From positions 1 through 5,465 of the forward strand of contig PWGE01000251.1 of assembly GCA_003554345.1 (NCBI GenBank): a stretch of DNA of 5,465 nucleotides, read 5' to 3'. This document shows, one piece after another, positions 1-5,369 of this stretch. A program made the position numbers and the translations under genes. The stretch is from T1SED10-198M sp003554345 [NCBI: Candidatus Sumerlaeota bacterium]. Its GTDB lineage: Bacteria > Sumerlaeota > T1SED10-198M. The first letter of the stretch is position 1. Every line of letters begins with the position of its first letter. Below the pieces are notes generated by a model. That model ran no database searches and was not told where the DNA came from. It saw nothing but the letters and a program-made list of their open reading frames with translations.

Positions 1-255
1 AAGGTTGGATACAACGGAAGCCATGTGACCTAAACAGCATTGATAACCTCTCTACTCGACATGAAACAGGATAAGAACAAAAAGATGAAGAATACAGAAA
101 AATATGCATCGGTGGACAGGATAGTCAGGATAGAGAAAGAAAGACAAACAAAACCCGGAAGAAGAATGTATCACGCGCTTGCCAAGCCGCAGACCTGCCA
201 GAGTGAACATTCAGGAAGACAGAAAAGAACCTGCAAAATACAATTCTTTATTCTC
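1..255. other. Intergenic stretch without a convincing gene
   Basis: No gene is supported here. From about 60 to 180 the plus strand is strongly purine-rich, mostly A and G. A TTG-started open frame runs from 40 to 267, but it has no Shine-Dalgarno, its composition is lysine/arginine-rich low complexity, and it runs into the repeat array at 256, so I do not call it. A 7-base direct repeat, AGGATAG, occurs twice at 9-bp spacing near 118-133. This recalls the period of the array that follows and may be a decayed extension of it. The decamer GCCATGTGAC at 20-29 recurs at 5144-5153, immediately before the other copy of the array. Confidence 0.6.
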
Positions 256-300
256 CAATCCTATTAGTCATATCCGTCCTATTGGTCTTATTGGTCCCAT
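256..300 (-). repeat. 9-bp periodic repeat array, left copy (5 units)
   Basis: Read on the minus strand, five consecutive 9-mers fit the pattern ATAnGACCn: ATGGGACCA, ATAAGACCA, ATAGGACGG, ATATGACTA and ATAGGATTG. The same kind of array occurs in opposite orientation at 5147-5191. The two share GGACCnATAAGACCAATAGGA, with only the n differing. The array lies downstream of the receiver gene and outside any coding region. This looks like a dispersed intergenic repeat family. The period is seen directly; the role is unknown. Confidence 0.8.
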
Positions 301-344
301 TATTTTTCATCATTGATGGCGCCAGCCCCCGGGAGAACTTTCAT

Positions 345-380
345 AAAAAACGCAAGACATTCCATTCAATGAGAAGGAAT
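345..380 (-). terminator. Possible weak terminator after the minus-strand operon
   Basis: In the minus-strand transcript, 22 nt past the receiver stop codon, ATTCC and GGAAT arms (380-376 and 363-359) continue inward as TTC/GAA with one bulged base. This gives an 8-bp AT-rich stem. A run of six T's (350-345) follows only after an 8-nt spacer, which is far for a classical intrinsic terminator. It is the best termination candidate seen downstream of the operon. Confidence 0.35.
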
Positions 381-402
381 AGCTCAATTTGTCAGTAAAC
401 TT

Positions 403-783
403 CTATGTGGTTTGGTGGGGCTCAGATTTAGAGAGAAAATACTTAATTAAAGAGGTTAACTCCATCATTTCATAGGGTTTTTGGAGATACGCAACCTGAG
501 GATCCTTAACAGCCTCCTTTATCAGGAGACTGGTACCGGTACAGATAATAACAGGAAGATCGGCAGAATATTTTCGGGCAGCTTTATAAACCTGGGCGCC
601 GGTCTGGTAGGGCATAAGGATATCCAGAATAATACAGTCCGGTTGCACATCAGGAAGGCACTCTATCCCTTCTTTCCCATTCATTGCAGTGTATAAAGTC
701 AGTCCCTTTTTTTTAAAATAATAATAAAGGGTTTCGACATATTCTTCGTCGTCGTCGATGAGTAAAATACGCGGTTTTCTCAA
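403..783 (-). CDS. Stand-alone response regulator receiver domain protein (CheY/Spo0F-like)
   Basis: This 126-residue protein is a single phosphoacceptor (REC) domain and nothing more. The key residues are all present: the acidic cluster D10-D11-D12 after the first strand, the phosphorylatable aspartate D54 in ILDILMP, the switch threonine T82 in CTGT, and K102-P103 before the last helix. The length matches single-domain regulators such as CheY or Spo0F. There is no DNA-binding or enzymatic output domain, so signalling is presumably by protein contact or as a phosphorelay intermediate. The start is TTG, since the conserved RILLIDDD strand begins five codons later, and purine-rich AAGGAG/AGGAG sequences precede it. 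It is the last gene after sdaAB-sdaAA, 24 bp from the sdaAA stop, and probably cotranscribed. No cognate histidine kinase is in the window, so the specific pathway cannot be named. Confidence 0.92.
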   Translation of the reverse strand: MRKPRILLIDDDEEYVETLYYYFKKKGLTLYTAMNGKEGIECLPDVQPDCIILDILMPYQTGAQVYKAARKYSADLPVIICTGTSLLIKEAVKDPQVAYLQKPYEMMELTSLIKYFLSKSEPHQTT

Positions 784-798
784 TGTGCTCCTCTCCTT
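784..798 (-). promoter_or_regulatory. Shine-Dalgarno that fixes the TTG start of the receiver gene
   Basis: On the minus strand AAGGAG (798-793) lies 9 nt, and a second AGGAG (792-788) 4 nt, before the TTG at 783-781. This double site, together with the conserved receiver N-terminus, supports TTG as the initiation codon. No ATG is available between the site and the first beta strand. Confidence 0.75.
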
Positions 799-807
799 TT
801 ATTTGAT

Positions 808-1677
808 TTAAAGGATACTCTTTTGGTATTTCAGGCCTGTGGGGGTTCTGGCCAATCCTCCCAGGGCGCTTTCTTTGAGAGTGGTGGGCAGTTGTTGCCC
901 AATACTCTTCATAGCGGTGATCACTTCATCAAATGGAATAATGCTTTGTACTCCATTTAAAGCCAGATAGGCAGCTGTAATAGCATGGGAGGCATAAAAA
1001 GCGTTTCTCTTCACACAGGGCACCTCAACCAGCCCTGCTACCGGATCGCATACCAGACCGAGTGCATTTTTTAAAGCCAGGGCGGCAGCCTGGAATATCA
1101 GTTCTGTGTCATTATTTATGGCAGAGACTAACCCCCCGGCAGCCATGGAAGCCGCAGCCCCACATTCTGCCTGACACCCTCCTTCAGCGCCGGCCATGGG
1201 AACTTTTTTTTCAATGACAAGACCGATAACAGAGGCAACAAGAAAGGCTCGTTGAAGGGTGCTGTGAGATATTTCGTGGCTTTCAGCACAGGCAAGGAGT
1301 ACTCCGGGTATAATGCCACAGGAACCTGCGGTGGGAAAAGAAACAATCTTACCGCGACAGGCATTGACTTCTGCTATGGCAAGGGAATACTGCAATGCTT
1401 TCTGATAAAAGGGGTCTTTTAAAAGTGGCTGAGAAATACTGTGCATTTTATGAGCGTTACCTCTGGTTAATCCTGAACAGGAATATTGAGGTGAGTTCAG
1501 TCCTTTTTTCAGGGAGTCCCTCATTGTTTCTATACGATGGTCTAATTCCCGGTATATGTTCTCAGGCTTTATATCCTGATAAAAAGTCTCTCTTTGAATC
1601 ATAAATTCTTCAAGGGTTAGCCCTTTTTTTTCAATGGTTTCTATCAGGTCCCTGGTATCTGAAAATTGAAAACTCAT
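808..1677 (-). CDS. sdaAA: L-serine ammonia-lyase (serine dehydratase), iron-sulfur dependent, alpha subunit
   Basis: This is the catalytic subunit of the [4Fe-4S] L-serine dehydratase, which deaminates L-serine to pyruvate and ammonia in the cytoplasm without PLP. The 289 residues are close to the roughly 300 of the Bacillus SdaAA. Family signatures seen are SCSGLTRGNA (66-75), FPTAGSCGIIPG (114-125), MAGAEGGCQAECG (161-173), GLVCDPVAGLVEVPC (207-221) and GGLARTPTG (273-281). C168, C210 and C221 are spaced 42 and 11 residues apart. That matches the cluster cysteines described for the single-chain Legionella enzyme (343, 385, 396), so they are the likely cluster ligands. There is no cysteine near the C-terminus. 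The ATG overlaps the sdaAB stop as ATGA, and GGAG lies 7 nt upstream (1688-1685), which points to translational coupling. The beta-then-alpha order is as in Bacillus subtilis. Confidence 0.97.
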   Translation of the reverse strand: MSFQFSDTRDLIETIEKKGLTLEEFMIQRETFYQDIKPENIYRELDHRIETMRDSLKKGLNSPQYSCSGLTRGNAHKMHSISQPLLKDPFYQKALQYSLAIAEVNACRGKIVSFPTAGSCGIIPGVLLACAESHEISHSTLQRAFLVASVIGLVIEKKVPMAGAEGGCQAECGAAASMAAGGLVSAINNDTELIFQAAALALKNALGLVCDPVAGLVEVPCVKRNAFYASHAITAAYLALNGVQSIIPFDEVITAMKSIGQQLPTTLKESALGGLARTPTGLKYQKSIL

Positions 1678-2369
1678 GAAATTTCTCCACTTAAAATGCC
1701 TGGAATATAGAGAACCCTGTAAACTGCTGAAAAGTCCTTTAATGTTTCCAGTATTTCATCGGTTATACAGGTATCTACTTTGATGACCAGTAGTGCTTCT
1801 TCTCCTTTTTCCCGACGATGTGAGGTAAGAGCTGCAATATTTATTCCGTGATTGGCAAGGGTCTGACTTACCCGGGCAATCACACCTATTTCATCATGGT
1901 GCCACACTACCAGGGTGGGAGACTCGCCGGCAAGAGAAACCTCATAACCGTCGATATCCTGCACTTCAACATATCCCCCGCCCAACGATGCTCCCCGGAT
2001 TGTCATACACCGGCTCTGATTGGCCAGAGTAAACTGCACAGTGTTGGAATGGTAGTTATCAGGACATTCATAGATGTTTTTAATTTCAAATTCCAGCTTT
2101 TGATGGTGTGCCAGTTCAAAACTGTTTGCAATATTTTCATCATCCATCGCCATGCCAAGGAGTCCAGCGATTACAGCTCTGTCACTGCCGTGTCCCTTCC
2201 CTGTATGAGCCAGTGACCCATAAAAGATGATAGAAGCCCTTGTAAGGGGCGATTGAAAGATAATTTTTGAAAGTTGCGCTAATTTCAGGACCCCTGCAGT
2301 ATGTGAACTGGAGGGTCCAATTATTACCGGTCCCATAATATCAAAAAGGCTTTTATTCTGGCTATTCAT
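1674..2369 (-). CDS. sdaAB: L-serine ammonia-lyase (serine dehydratase), iron-sulfur dependent, beta subunit
   Basis: This partner of SdaAA is 231 residues long, against about 220 in Bacillus. The N-terminal domain carries FDIMGPVIIGPSSSHTAG (9-26), the signature of the serine dehydratase beta domain, then GSLAHTGKGHGSD (51-63) and a conserved SLGGGYVEV (128-136). An ACT domain follows (about 152-225; HDEIGVIARVSQTLANHGINIA), which in this family is a likely site for amino-acid sensing or subunit contact. The ATG at 2369 is the first possible start, because an in-frame TAG stands 9 nt upstream, and the next Met (M12) falls inside the conserved motif. No Shine-Dalgarno precedes this ATG, while a perfect TATAAT ends 8 nt before it, so the mRNA may be leaderless. 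The stop overlaps the sdaAA start. Confidence 0.97.
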   Translation of the reverse strand: MNSQNKSLFDIMGPVIIGPSSSHTAGVLKLAQLSKIIFQSPLTRASIIFYGSLAHTGKGHGSDRAVIAGLLGMAMDDENIANSFELAHHQKLEFEIKNIYECPDNYHSNTVQFTLANQSRCMTIRGASLGGGYVEVQDIDGYEVSLAGESPTLVVWHHDEIGVIARVSQTLANHGINIAALTSHRREKGEEALLVIKVDTCITDEILETLKDFSAVYRVLYIPGILSGEIS

Positions 2370-2377
2370 TTGTAACT

Positions 2378-2383
2378 ATTATA
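2378..2383 (-). promoter_or_regulatory. Candidate -10 box of sdaAB
   Basis: TATAAT on the minus strand (2383-2378) ends 8 nt before the sdaAB ATG. Transcription starting about 7 nt after the box would begin at or within a base or two of the start codon. No good -35 hexamer is visible at 15-18 bp; that position is occupied by the T-run and one arm of the 12-bp inverted repeat. The box is perfect, but the promoter as a whole is only a prediction. Confidence 0.45.
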
Positions 2384-2396
2384 AAACAGATAACGG

Positions 2397-2554
2397 AAAA
2401 AACATCCTGAATACCATAAAATTAGCTTTAAATGGAGAAAAAACTCTGGTTTTACAGTATTCTTTTCATCAATGGAACCAGGATGAGCATTTTACTTTTA
2501 TTTCCAGTGCTTGTTATTACCGTTTGTAGAGTGTAAGAAAACATTCAGGATGTT
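2397..2554 (-). terminator. Long-range 12-bp perfect inverted repeat with T-run between antiporter and sdaAB
   Basis: AACATCCTGAAT at 2401-2412 (plus strand) is the exact reverse complement of 2543-2554, 130 bp away. In the minus-strand transcript the first arm spans the antiporter stop codon. The second arm runs directly into six T's (plus-strand A's 2397-2402), as in an intrinsic terminator with a very long loop. Within the loop CTGGTT and AACCAG (2481-2476 and 2451-2446) can form a second stem. It could terminate antiporter transcription or attenuate readthrough into sdaAB. Alternatively, these are the terminal inverted repeats of a 154-bp miniature element; no clear target duplication is visible. 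Confidence 0.4.
2432..2536 (+). CDS. Possible 34-residue hydrophobic peptide, unverified
   Basis: An ATG frame of 34 codons ending in TAA fills most of the space between the two arms of the 12-bp inverted repeat, antisense to the surrounding operon. The predicted product begins MEKKLWFYSILFINGTRMS and continues with a strongly hydrophobic stretch (ILLLFPVLVITV). It therefore resembles a signal anchor or the first membrane helix of a transporter. There is no Shine-Dalgarno, and a TAA lies directly before the ATG. It may be chance, a small membrane peptide, or the remnant 5' end of a lost transporter gene. I do not recognise a family. Confidence 0.15.
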   Translation: MEKKLWFYSILFINGTRMSILLLFPVLVITVCRV

Positions 2555-3726
2555 GAAGAAGAGGGTTCAAGAAGGCGTTTGTGGCTGAGATGAATTCCGG
2601 CGGCGCCTAAAGGTGCGGTCAATAAAATAGCCAGTACGGCTACTGCCAGTATCCAGTCTCCTGACTCGATGCCCATGGTCAGAGGAATAGCTCCAATGGC
2701 AGCCTGTACAGTGGCTTTGGGGGTATATGCAATGATGCAGAATAATCTTTCTTTTTGGGATAAGTTTGAACCCAGCAAAGAGAGAAAAACTCCCAGGGAG
2801 CGTGCAACCAACCCCAGGGCAATGATTACCATTCCTGTCAATCCCGCTTCCCAGACCAGGAAAATGTCGACTCTTGCACCTATCAAAACAAAAAGAAGTA
2901 TCTCAGCAAGCACCCATATTTTATCGAATTTTAAAGAAAGACGGTGCGCCAGGTTATTATCCTTTTCCAGTATGACAAGACCCATTGTCATGATACCGAG
3001 TAAGCTGGCAATGGGTATATAATTTGACAGCTCATAAAATAAAATGGCTACAATCATAAAATAGATGAGTTTGCGGGTATCACGAAGAGGAAATTTTTTA
3101 AAAAATTCAAGGAGAAGAAATCCCAGTCCCGCTCCCATACAAATCCCCAGCACAATACTGAGCGGAGCCTGCATCAGAAGGGTGAAAATATTGGCGTTGT
3201 CACCGGTTCCGGCAGCGAGAAATAATCCGAATATGGTGATGGCAAAAACATCATCTACGGAAGCCCCTGCCAGTACCAGTGTTGGAACTTCTCTGTTTTT
3301 ACCAAAACCCCGTTCTTTGAGATTAAGCATTTGGGGCACAACCACTGCCGGAGAAACAGCTGCCAGAATAAAGCCCAGCATTCCCGCCTCTGGCAAAGAG
3401 AAGTCAAGCCAGTAATATCCTATAAAAGTAATGGTACTTCCTTCAATTATACCGGGAATAAAACTCATTTTTAAAGCGGAAGTGCCAACCTTATTAAGGG
3501 TTTTTCTTTGAATACTCAAACCAGCCCGGATGAGAATGATAATAAGGGCTGTTGTCCTTAATTCGCCTGACAGGTGTAAAAGATCAGCTGAAATGAAGTC
3601 AAGCAGGTAAGGACCCAGGATAATTCCCGTGAATAGAAAACCTAACAACCCGGGAAGTTTCAACTTCTCCATCAGGTAACGTAACATCTTTGCTACAAGC
3701 AGAACTACTGCCAGATTGACAATCAT
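2545..3726 (-). CDS. Cation:proton antiporter (Na+/H+ exchanger domain, CPA family)
   Basis: This 393-residue integral membrane protein has about 12 hydrophobic segments spread over its whole length. It exchanges Na+ or K+ for protons across the cytoplasmic membrane, supporting pH and sodium homeostasis. Signatures in order are KLPGLLGFLFTGIILGP (23-39), AAVSPAVVVPQML (122-134), the ion-binding aspartate pair D158-D159 in GASVDDVFAIT, FVLIGARVDI (279-288) and TPKATVQAAIG (335-345). The DD pair and K337 resemble those of electrogenic exchangers such as NapA/NhaA, so electrogenic Na+/H+ exchange is the favoured guess. The cytoplasmic RCK/TrkA-N domain found in KefB/KefC is absent; only about 12 residues follow the last helix. 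GGGAAG lies 7 nt before the ATG (3739-3734). The stop codon lies within one arm of the 12-bp inverted repeat. Exact substrate cannot be told from sequence. Confidence 0.95.
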   Translation of the reverse strand: MIVNLAVVLLVAKMLRYLMEKLKLPGLLGFLFTGIILGPYLLDFISADLLHLSGELRTTALIIILIRAGLSIQRKTLNKVGTSALKMSFIPGIIEGSTITFIGYYWLDFSLPEAGMLGFILAAVSPAVVVPQMLNLKERGFGKNREVPTLVLAGASVDDVFAITIFGLFLAAGTGDNANIFTLLMQAPLSIVLGICMGAGLGFLLLEFFKKFPLRDTRKLIYFMIVAILFYELSNYIPIASLLGIMTMGLVILEKDNNLAHRLSLKFDKIWVLAEILLFVLIGARVDIFLVWEAGLTGMVIIALGLVARSLGVFLSLLGSNLSQKERLFCIIAYTPKATVQAAIGAIPLTMGIESGDWILAVAVLAILLTAPLGAAGIHLSHKRLLEPSSSTS

Positions 3727-3765
3727 TATATTTCTTCCCGAATTGCAGAGTTTTTGAGAAAATGT

Positions 3766-3793
3766 ATTATAGCAAAAGCTCCTGGTTTATCAC
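3766..3793 (-). promoter_or_regulatory. Predicted sigma70-type promoter of the antiporter gene
   Basis: On the minus strand GTGATA (3793-3788; 4 of 6 matches to TTGACA) is followed after 16 bp by TATAAT (3771-3766). TGC directly precedes the TATAAT, which makes an extended -10 element. Initiation near 3759 would give a leader of roughly 33 nt containing the GGGAAG ribosome binding site. This is the best promoter in the window by match to consensus. Confidence 0.65.
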
Positions 3794-4124
3794 CCCTCTC
3801 AGTTTTTTTGCTGAATCTGGTATTACATATAATTTCTGAATCTATAAGAGGCTCTCGCAAATATTATCTCATTGAAGATTTTGACATTTGAGTTATATGT
3901 AGGAAACTTTTTACGGATATAATGGATATACGGGGATTATCATTTATAAGAGAATGTAGGGATGTGTATCGGCGCTTTGCCATGAAATTATCTTTACCCG
4001 TGGTTCCGGAAAGTGGATGTGAGTGATGGATTTTTTCCGGATTGTTCTCAAAAGTTAAAGAAACACTCAGCCTTTTTACCGTGAGCCGCGGGAAGAAAGT
4101 AGTATCAAGCAGTTTAAAAAGCAG

Positions 4125-4139
4125 GTAAAATATTTTTAC
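4125..4139. promoter_or_regulatory. Perfect short palindrome upstream of mscS
   Basis: GTAAAA-TAT-TTTTAC, centred 33 bp before the mscS start codon and 14 bp before its Shine-Dalgarno. The symmetry and AT-richness fit a regulator binding site or a weak hairpin in the leader. No known operator consensus is recognised. Confidence 0.3.
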
Positions 4140-4152
4140 GTAATACTGGAAG

Positions 4153-4158
4153 AGGAGG
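4153..4158 (+). promoter_or_regulatory. Consensus Shine-Dalgarno of mscS
   Basis: AGGAGG lies 6 nt before the ATG at 4165, an optimal ribosome binding site that fixes the start. It contrasts with sdaAB, which has none. Confidence 0.85.
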
Positions 4159-4164
4159 TTACTT

Positions 4165-4977
4165 ATGGAAAACATTACTGAAAGGCTTTTAGAGGTATTT
4201 GTTTTATACGGTTTGCGTGTGCTGGGAGCTCTTCTCATAATCTTAGTGGGACGTGTGATTGCTAAAAGTCTTCGTTCTCTTATCGGCAAACTGTTGCGCA
4301 AAAGAGAGATTGATGAGACGCTTGTCGCTTTTGTGACCCAGGTATCTTACGTGGCAATGATGATAGTTATAATTATTGCCGCCCTGGGGCAGATTGGTAT
4401 TCAGACGACTTCGATAATTGCCGTGCTTGGTGCTGCAGGACTGGCAGTGGGTTTTGCCATGCAAAGTTCTCTGTCTAACCTTGCCGCAGGTATCCTGCTT
4501 TTAGTTCTTCAGCCTTACAAAGTGGGTGATTTTATTGAAGGAGCGGGAATAGCGGGAACAGTAGAAGAGCTTGGCATGTTCAATACAACCCTTAAAACCC
4601 CTGATAACAGGAAGATTGTTGTTCCCAATGCCAGTATGACAACCAATAATGTTATCAATTATTCAGCCAAAGATATCCGGCGTATGGATCTGGTGGTCGG
4701 GGTCAGCTATGGTGATGATATTGATAAAGTCAAACGCGTCCTGGAAGAGGTGCTCGACTCTGAGGAGCGCCTGTTAAAAGACCCTCCTCCTAAAATAGGG
4801 CTGATTGAAATGGCGGATAGCAGTATCAATTTCGTGGTGCGTCCCTGGGTGCCCACTGCCGAATACTGGAATGTGATTTACGATTTACAGGAAAATATCA
4901 AAAAACGTCTTGATGCTGAGGGTATAACCATTCCTTTTCCCCAGCGGGATGTGCATTTGTATAAGAATGAACAATAG
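4165..4977 (+). CDS. mscS: Small-conductance mechanosensitive channel, MscS family
   Basis: This 270-residue protein has the layout of Escherichia coli MscS (286 residues). It forms a tension-gated pore in the cytoplasmic membrane that releases solutes on hypoosmotic shock. Two membrane helices lie at about 13-35 and 56-76. The pore-lining TM3 follows, IIAVLGAAGLAVGFAMQ (84-100) then SSLSNLAAGILLLVLQPYKVGD (101-122), with the glycine/alanine packing residues typical of MscS. The beta domain (about 123-165) has GTVEELGMFNTTLKT and the IVVPNASM motif (151-158). The C-terminal vestibule domain includes INFVVRPWV (221-229) and ends with GITIPFPQRDVHL (253-265). There are no extra N-terminal helices, so it is the short, minimal class. 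The gene is monocistronic in this window and divergent from the antiporter. No clear terminator follows directly. Confidence 0.97.
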   Translation: MENITERLLEVFVLYGLRVLGALLIILVGRVIAKSLRSLIGKLLRKREIDETLVAFVTQVSYVAMMIVIIIAALGQIGIQTTSIIAVLGAAGLAVGFAMQSSLSNLAAGILLLVLQPYKVGDFIEGAGIAGTVEELGMFNTTLKTPDNRKIVVPNASMTTNNVINYSAKDIRRMDLVVGVSYGDDIDKVKRVLEEVLDSEERLLKDPPPKIGLIEMADSSINFVVRPWVPTAEYWNVIYDLQENIKKRLDAEGITIPFPQRDVHLYKNEQ

Positions 4978-5041
4978 AAGTATACTCACATCCTGGTGAC
5001 AATAAGACCTCATAAAGGGAAGTCAATGGCTTAAGAGATAC

Positions 5042-5057
5042 CATCCTTTACTGGATG
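5042..5057 (+). repeat. Small hairpin downstream of mscS
   Basis: CATCC-TTTACT-GGATG forms a 5-bp stem with a 6-nt loop, 64 nt after the mscS stop. No T-run follows, so I do not call it an intrinsic terminator. It is the nearest local stem to the end of mscS and might stabilise the 3' end. Confidence 0.3.
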
Positions 5058-5119
5058 ATTGGCGATTGTATTCCCGGGAGGTTTTCATGCCCACTCAGGT
5101 TGCCGCACCGATAATGAAT

Positions 5120-5132
5120 CCGCCAGAGGCGG
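5120..5132. repeat. GC-rich extragenic palindrome CCGCC-aga-GGCGG
   Basis: A perfect 5-bp GC stem with a 3-nt loop stands out from its AT-rich surroundings. It precedes the right copy of the 9-bp array by 14 bp and may form one compound repeat unit with it. It is of the REP-like palindrome type; no equivalent sits next to the left array. Confidence 0.5.
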
Positions 5133-5146
5133 GCTTTCAGAATGCC

Positions 5147-5191
5147 ATGTGACTGATAGGACCGATAAGACCAATAGGATGTCTATGTCTG
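5147..5191 (+). repeat. 9-bp periodic repeat array, right copy (4-5 units)
   Basis: Successive 9-mers are ATGTGACTG, ATAGGACCG, ATAAGACCA, ATAGGATGT and a weaker CTATGTCTG. The central part matches the left array (256-300) read on the opposite strand, with 20 of 21 bases identical, so the two arrays form a widely spaced inverted pair around the whole gene block. The arrays fall between genes in both cases. Confidence 0.8.
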
Positions 5192-5322
5192 AGGAATCAG
5201 GAGTTGTAATTTTTCAGGGAGGATGCTTTTCTTCGCGGTTGGCGTGCATTGACTTCGCGAGTGCTGGTTTCTGGTGTTCTTTCCCATTCTGAAAACTGTT
5301 TCCTGACTCCTCAGGGTTTTTT
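5189..5322 (+). terminator. Long-range inverted repeat ending in a terminator-like hairpin and T-run
   Basis: CTGAGGAATCAGGA (5189-5202) is complementary at 13 of 14 positions to TCCTGACTCCTCAG (5301-5314). Inside these, TTTTCAG (5211-5217) pairs with CTGAAAA (5289-5295). The 3' arm can instead fold on itself as CCTGA-CTCC-TCAGG (5302-5315), followed by G and six T's (5317-5322), a plausible intrinsic terminator. The 5' arm can likewise form CTGA-GGAA-TCAG. Competing folds make a structured RNA or attenuator conceivable, but no downstream gene is visible to support it. No known riboswitch class is recognised. Confidence 0.35.
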
Positions 5323-5342
5323 ATTTTCAGAGAAAATAATAA

Positions 5343-5358
5343 GAACCTGGTCAGGTTC
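5343..5358. repeat. Short perfect palindrome GAACCTG-gt-CAGGTTC
   Basis: The 7-base arms are separated by 2 bases, so as RNA it would form a 6-bp stem with a 4-nt loop. It lies between the terminator-like structure and the pair of palindromic repeats. No T-run follows. It could be a dyad binding site, but no regulator is recognised. Confidence 0.4.
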
Positions 5359-5369
5359 ACATGGGGGAG

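Larger units (their letters stand above)
3794..4164. other. Divergent intergenic region between antiporter and mscS
   Basis: No convincing gene lies here. On the plus strand a perfect TATAAT stands at 3918-3923, but without a -35 at normal distance; a perfect TTGACA at 3881-3886 is 31 bp away. GGATATA is repeated 9 bp apart at 3916-3931. TCCGGAAA (4005-4012) and TTTCCGGA (4034-4041) form an 8-bp inverted repeat with a 21-nt loop. GTAAAA and TTTTAC (4125-4130 and 4134-4139) make a tight palindrome 26 nt before the mscS ATG, which could be an operator or a short hairpin. A 34-codon frame from 3922 to 4026 has no Shine-Dalgarno and is not called. Confidence 0.5.

Noticed and set aside
40-267. 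Open frame of 75 codons on the plus strand near the left edge
   Set aside because: TTG start, no ribosome binding site, low-complexity basic composition, and the end lies inside the 9-bp repeat array.
256-300. CRISPR array
   Set aside because: The periodic units are only 9 bp with no spacers between repeats, and no cas gene is present.
481-696. Plus-strand frame opposite the receiver gene
   Set aside because: It lies entirely antisense to a gene with intact receiver motifs and has no protein-like features.
1848-2216. Plus-strand frame of 122 codons opposite sdaAB
   Set aside because: Antisense shadow of a well-conserved gene; no domain recognised.
2669-3415. Two plus-strand frames (2669-3022 and 3065-3415) opposite the antiporter
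   Set aside because: Rich in Ser, Arg and Pro as expected from the complement of hydrophobic membrane codons; no ribosome binding site or motif.
3922-4026. 34-codon plus-strand frame upstream of mscS
   Set aside because: No Shine-Dalgarno, length expected by chance, and no recognisable family.
3864-4301. Minus-strand frame of 145 codons spanning the divergent region and the start of mscS
   Set aside because: Overlaps the N-terminal coding part of mscS, has no recognisable domain, and its basic serine-rich composition looks like antisense translation.
256-5191. Composite transposon bounded by the inverted 9-bp arrays
   Set aside because: No transposase or recombinase gene lies between them, the arrays are short and degenerate at their edges, and no target duplication is visible. 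A dispersed repeat is simpler.
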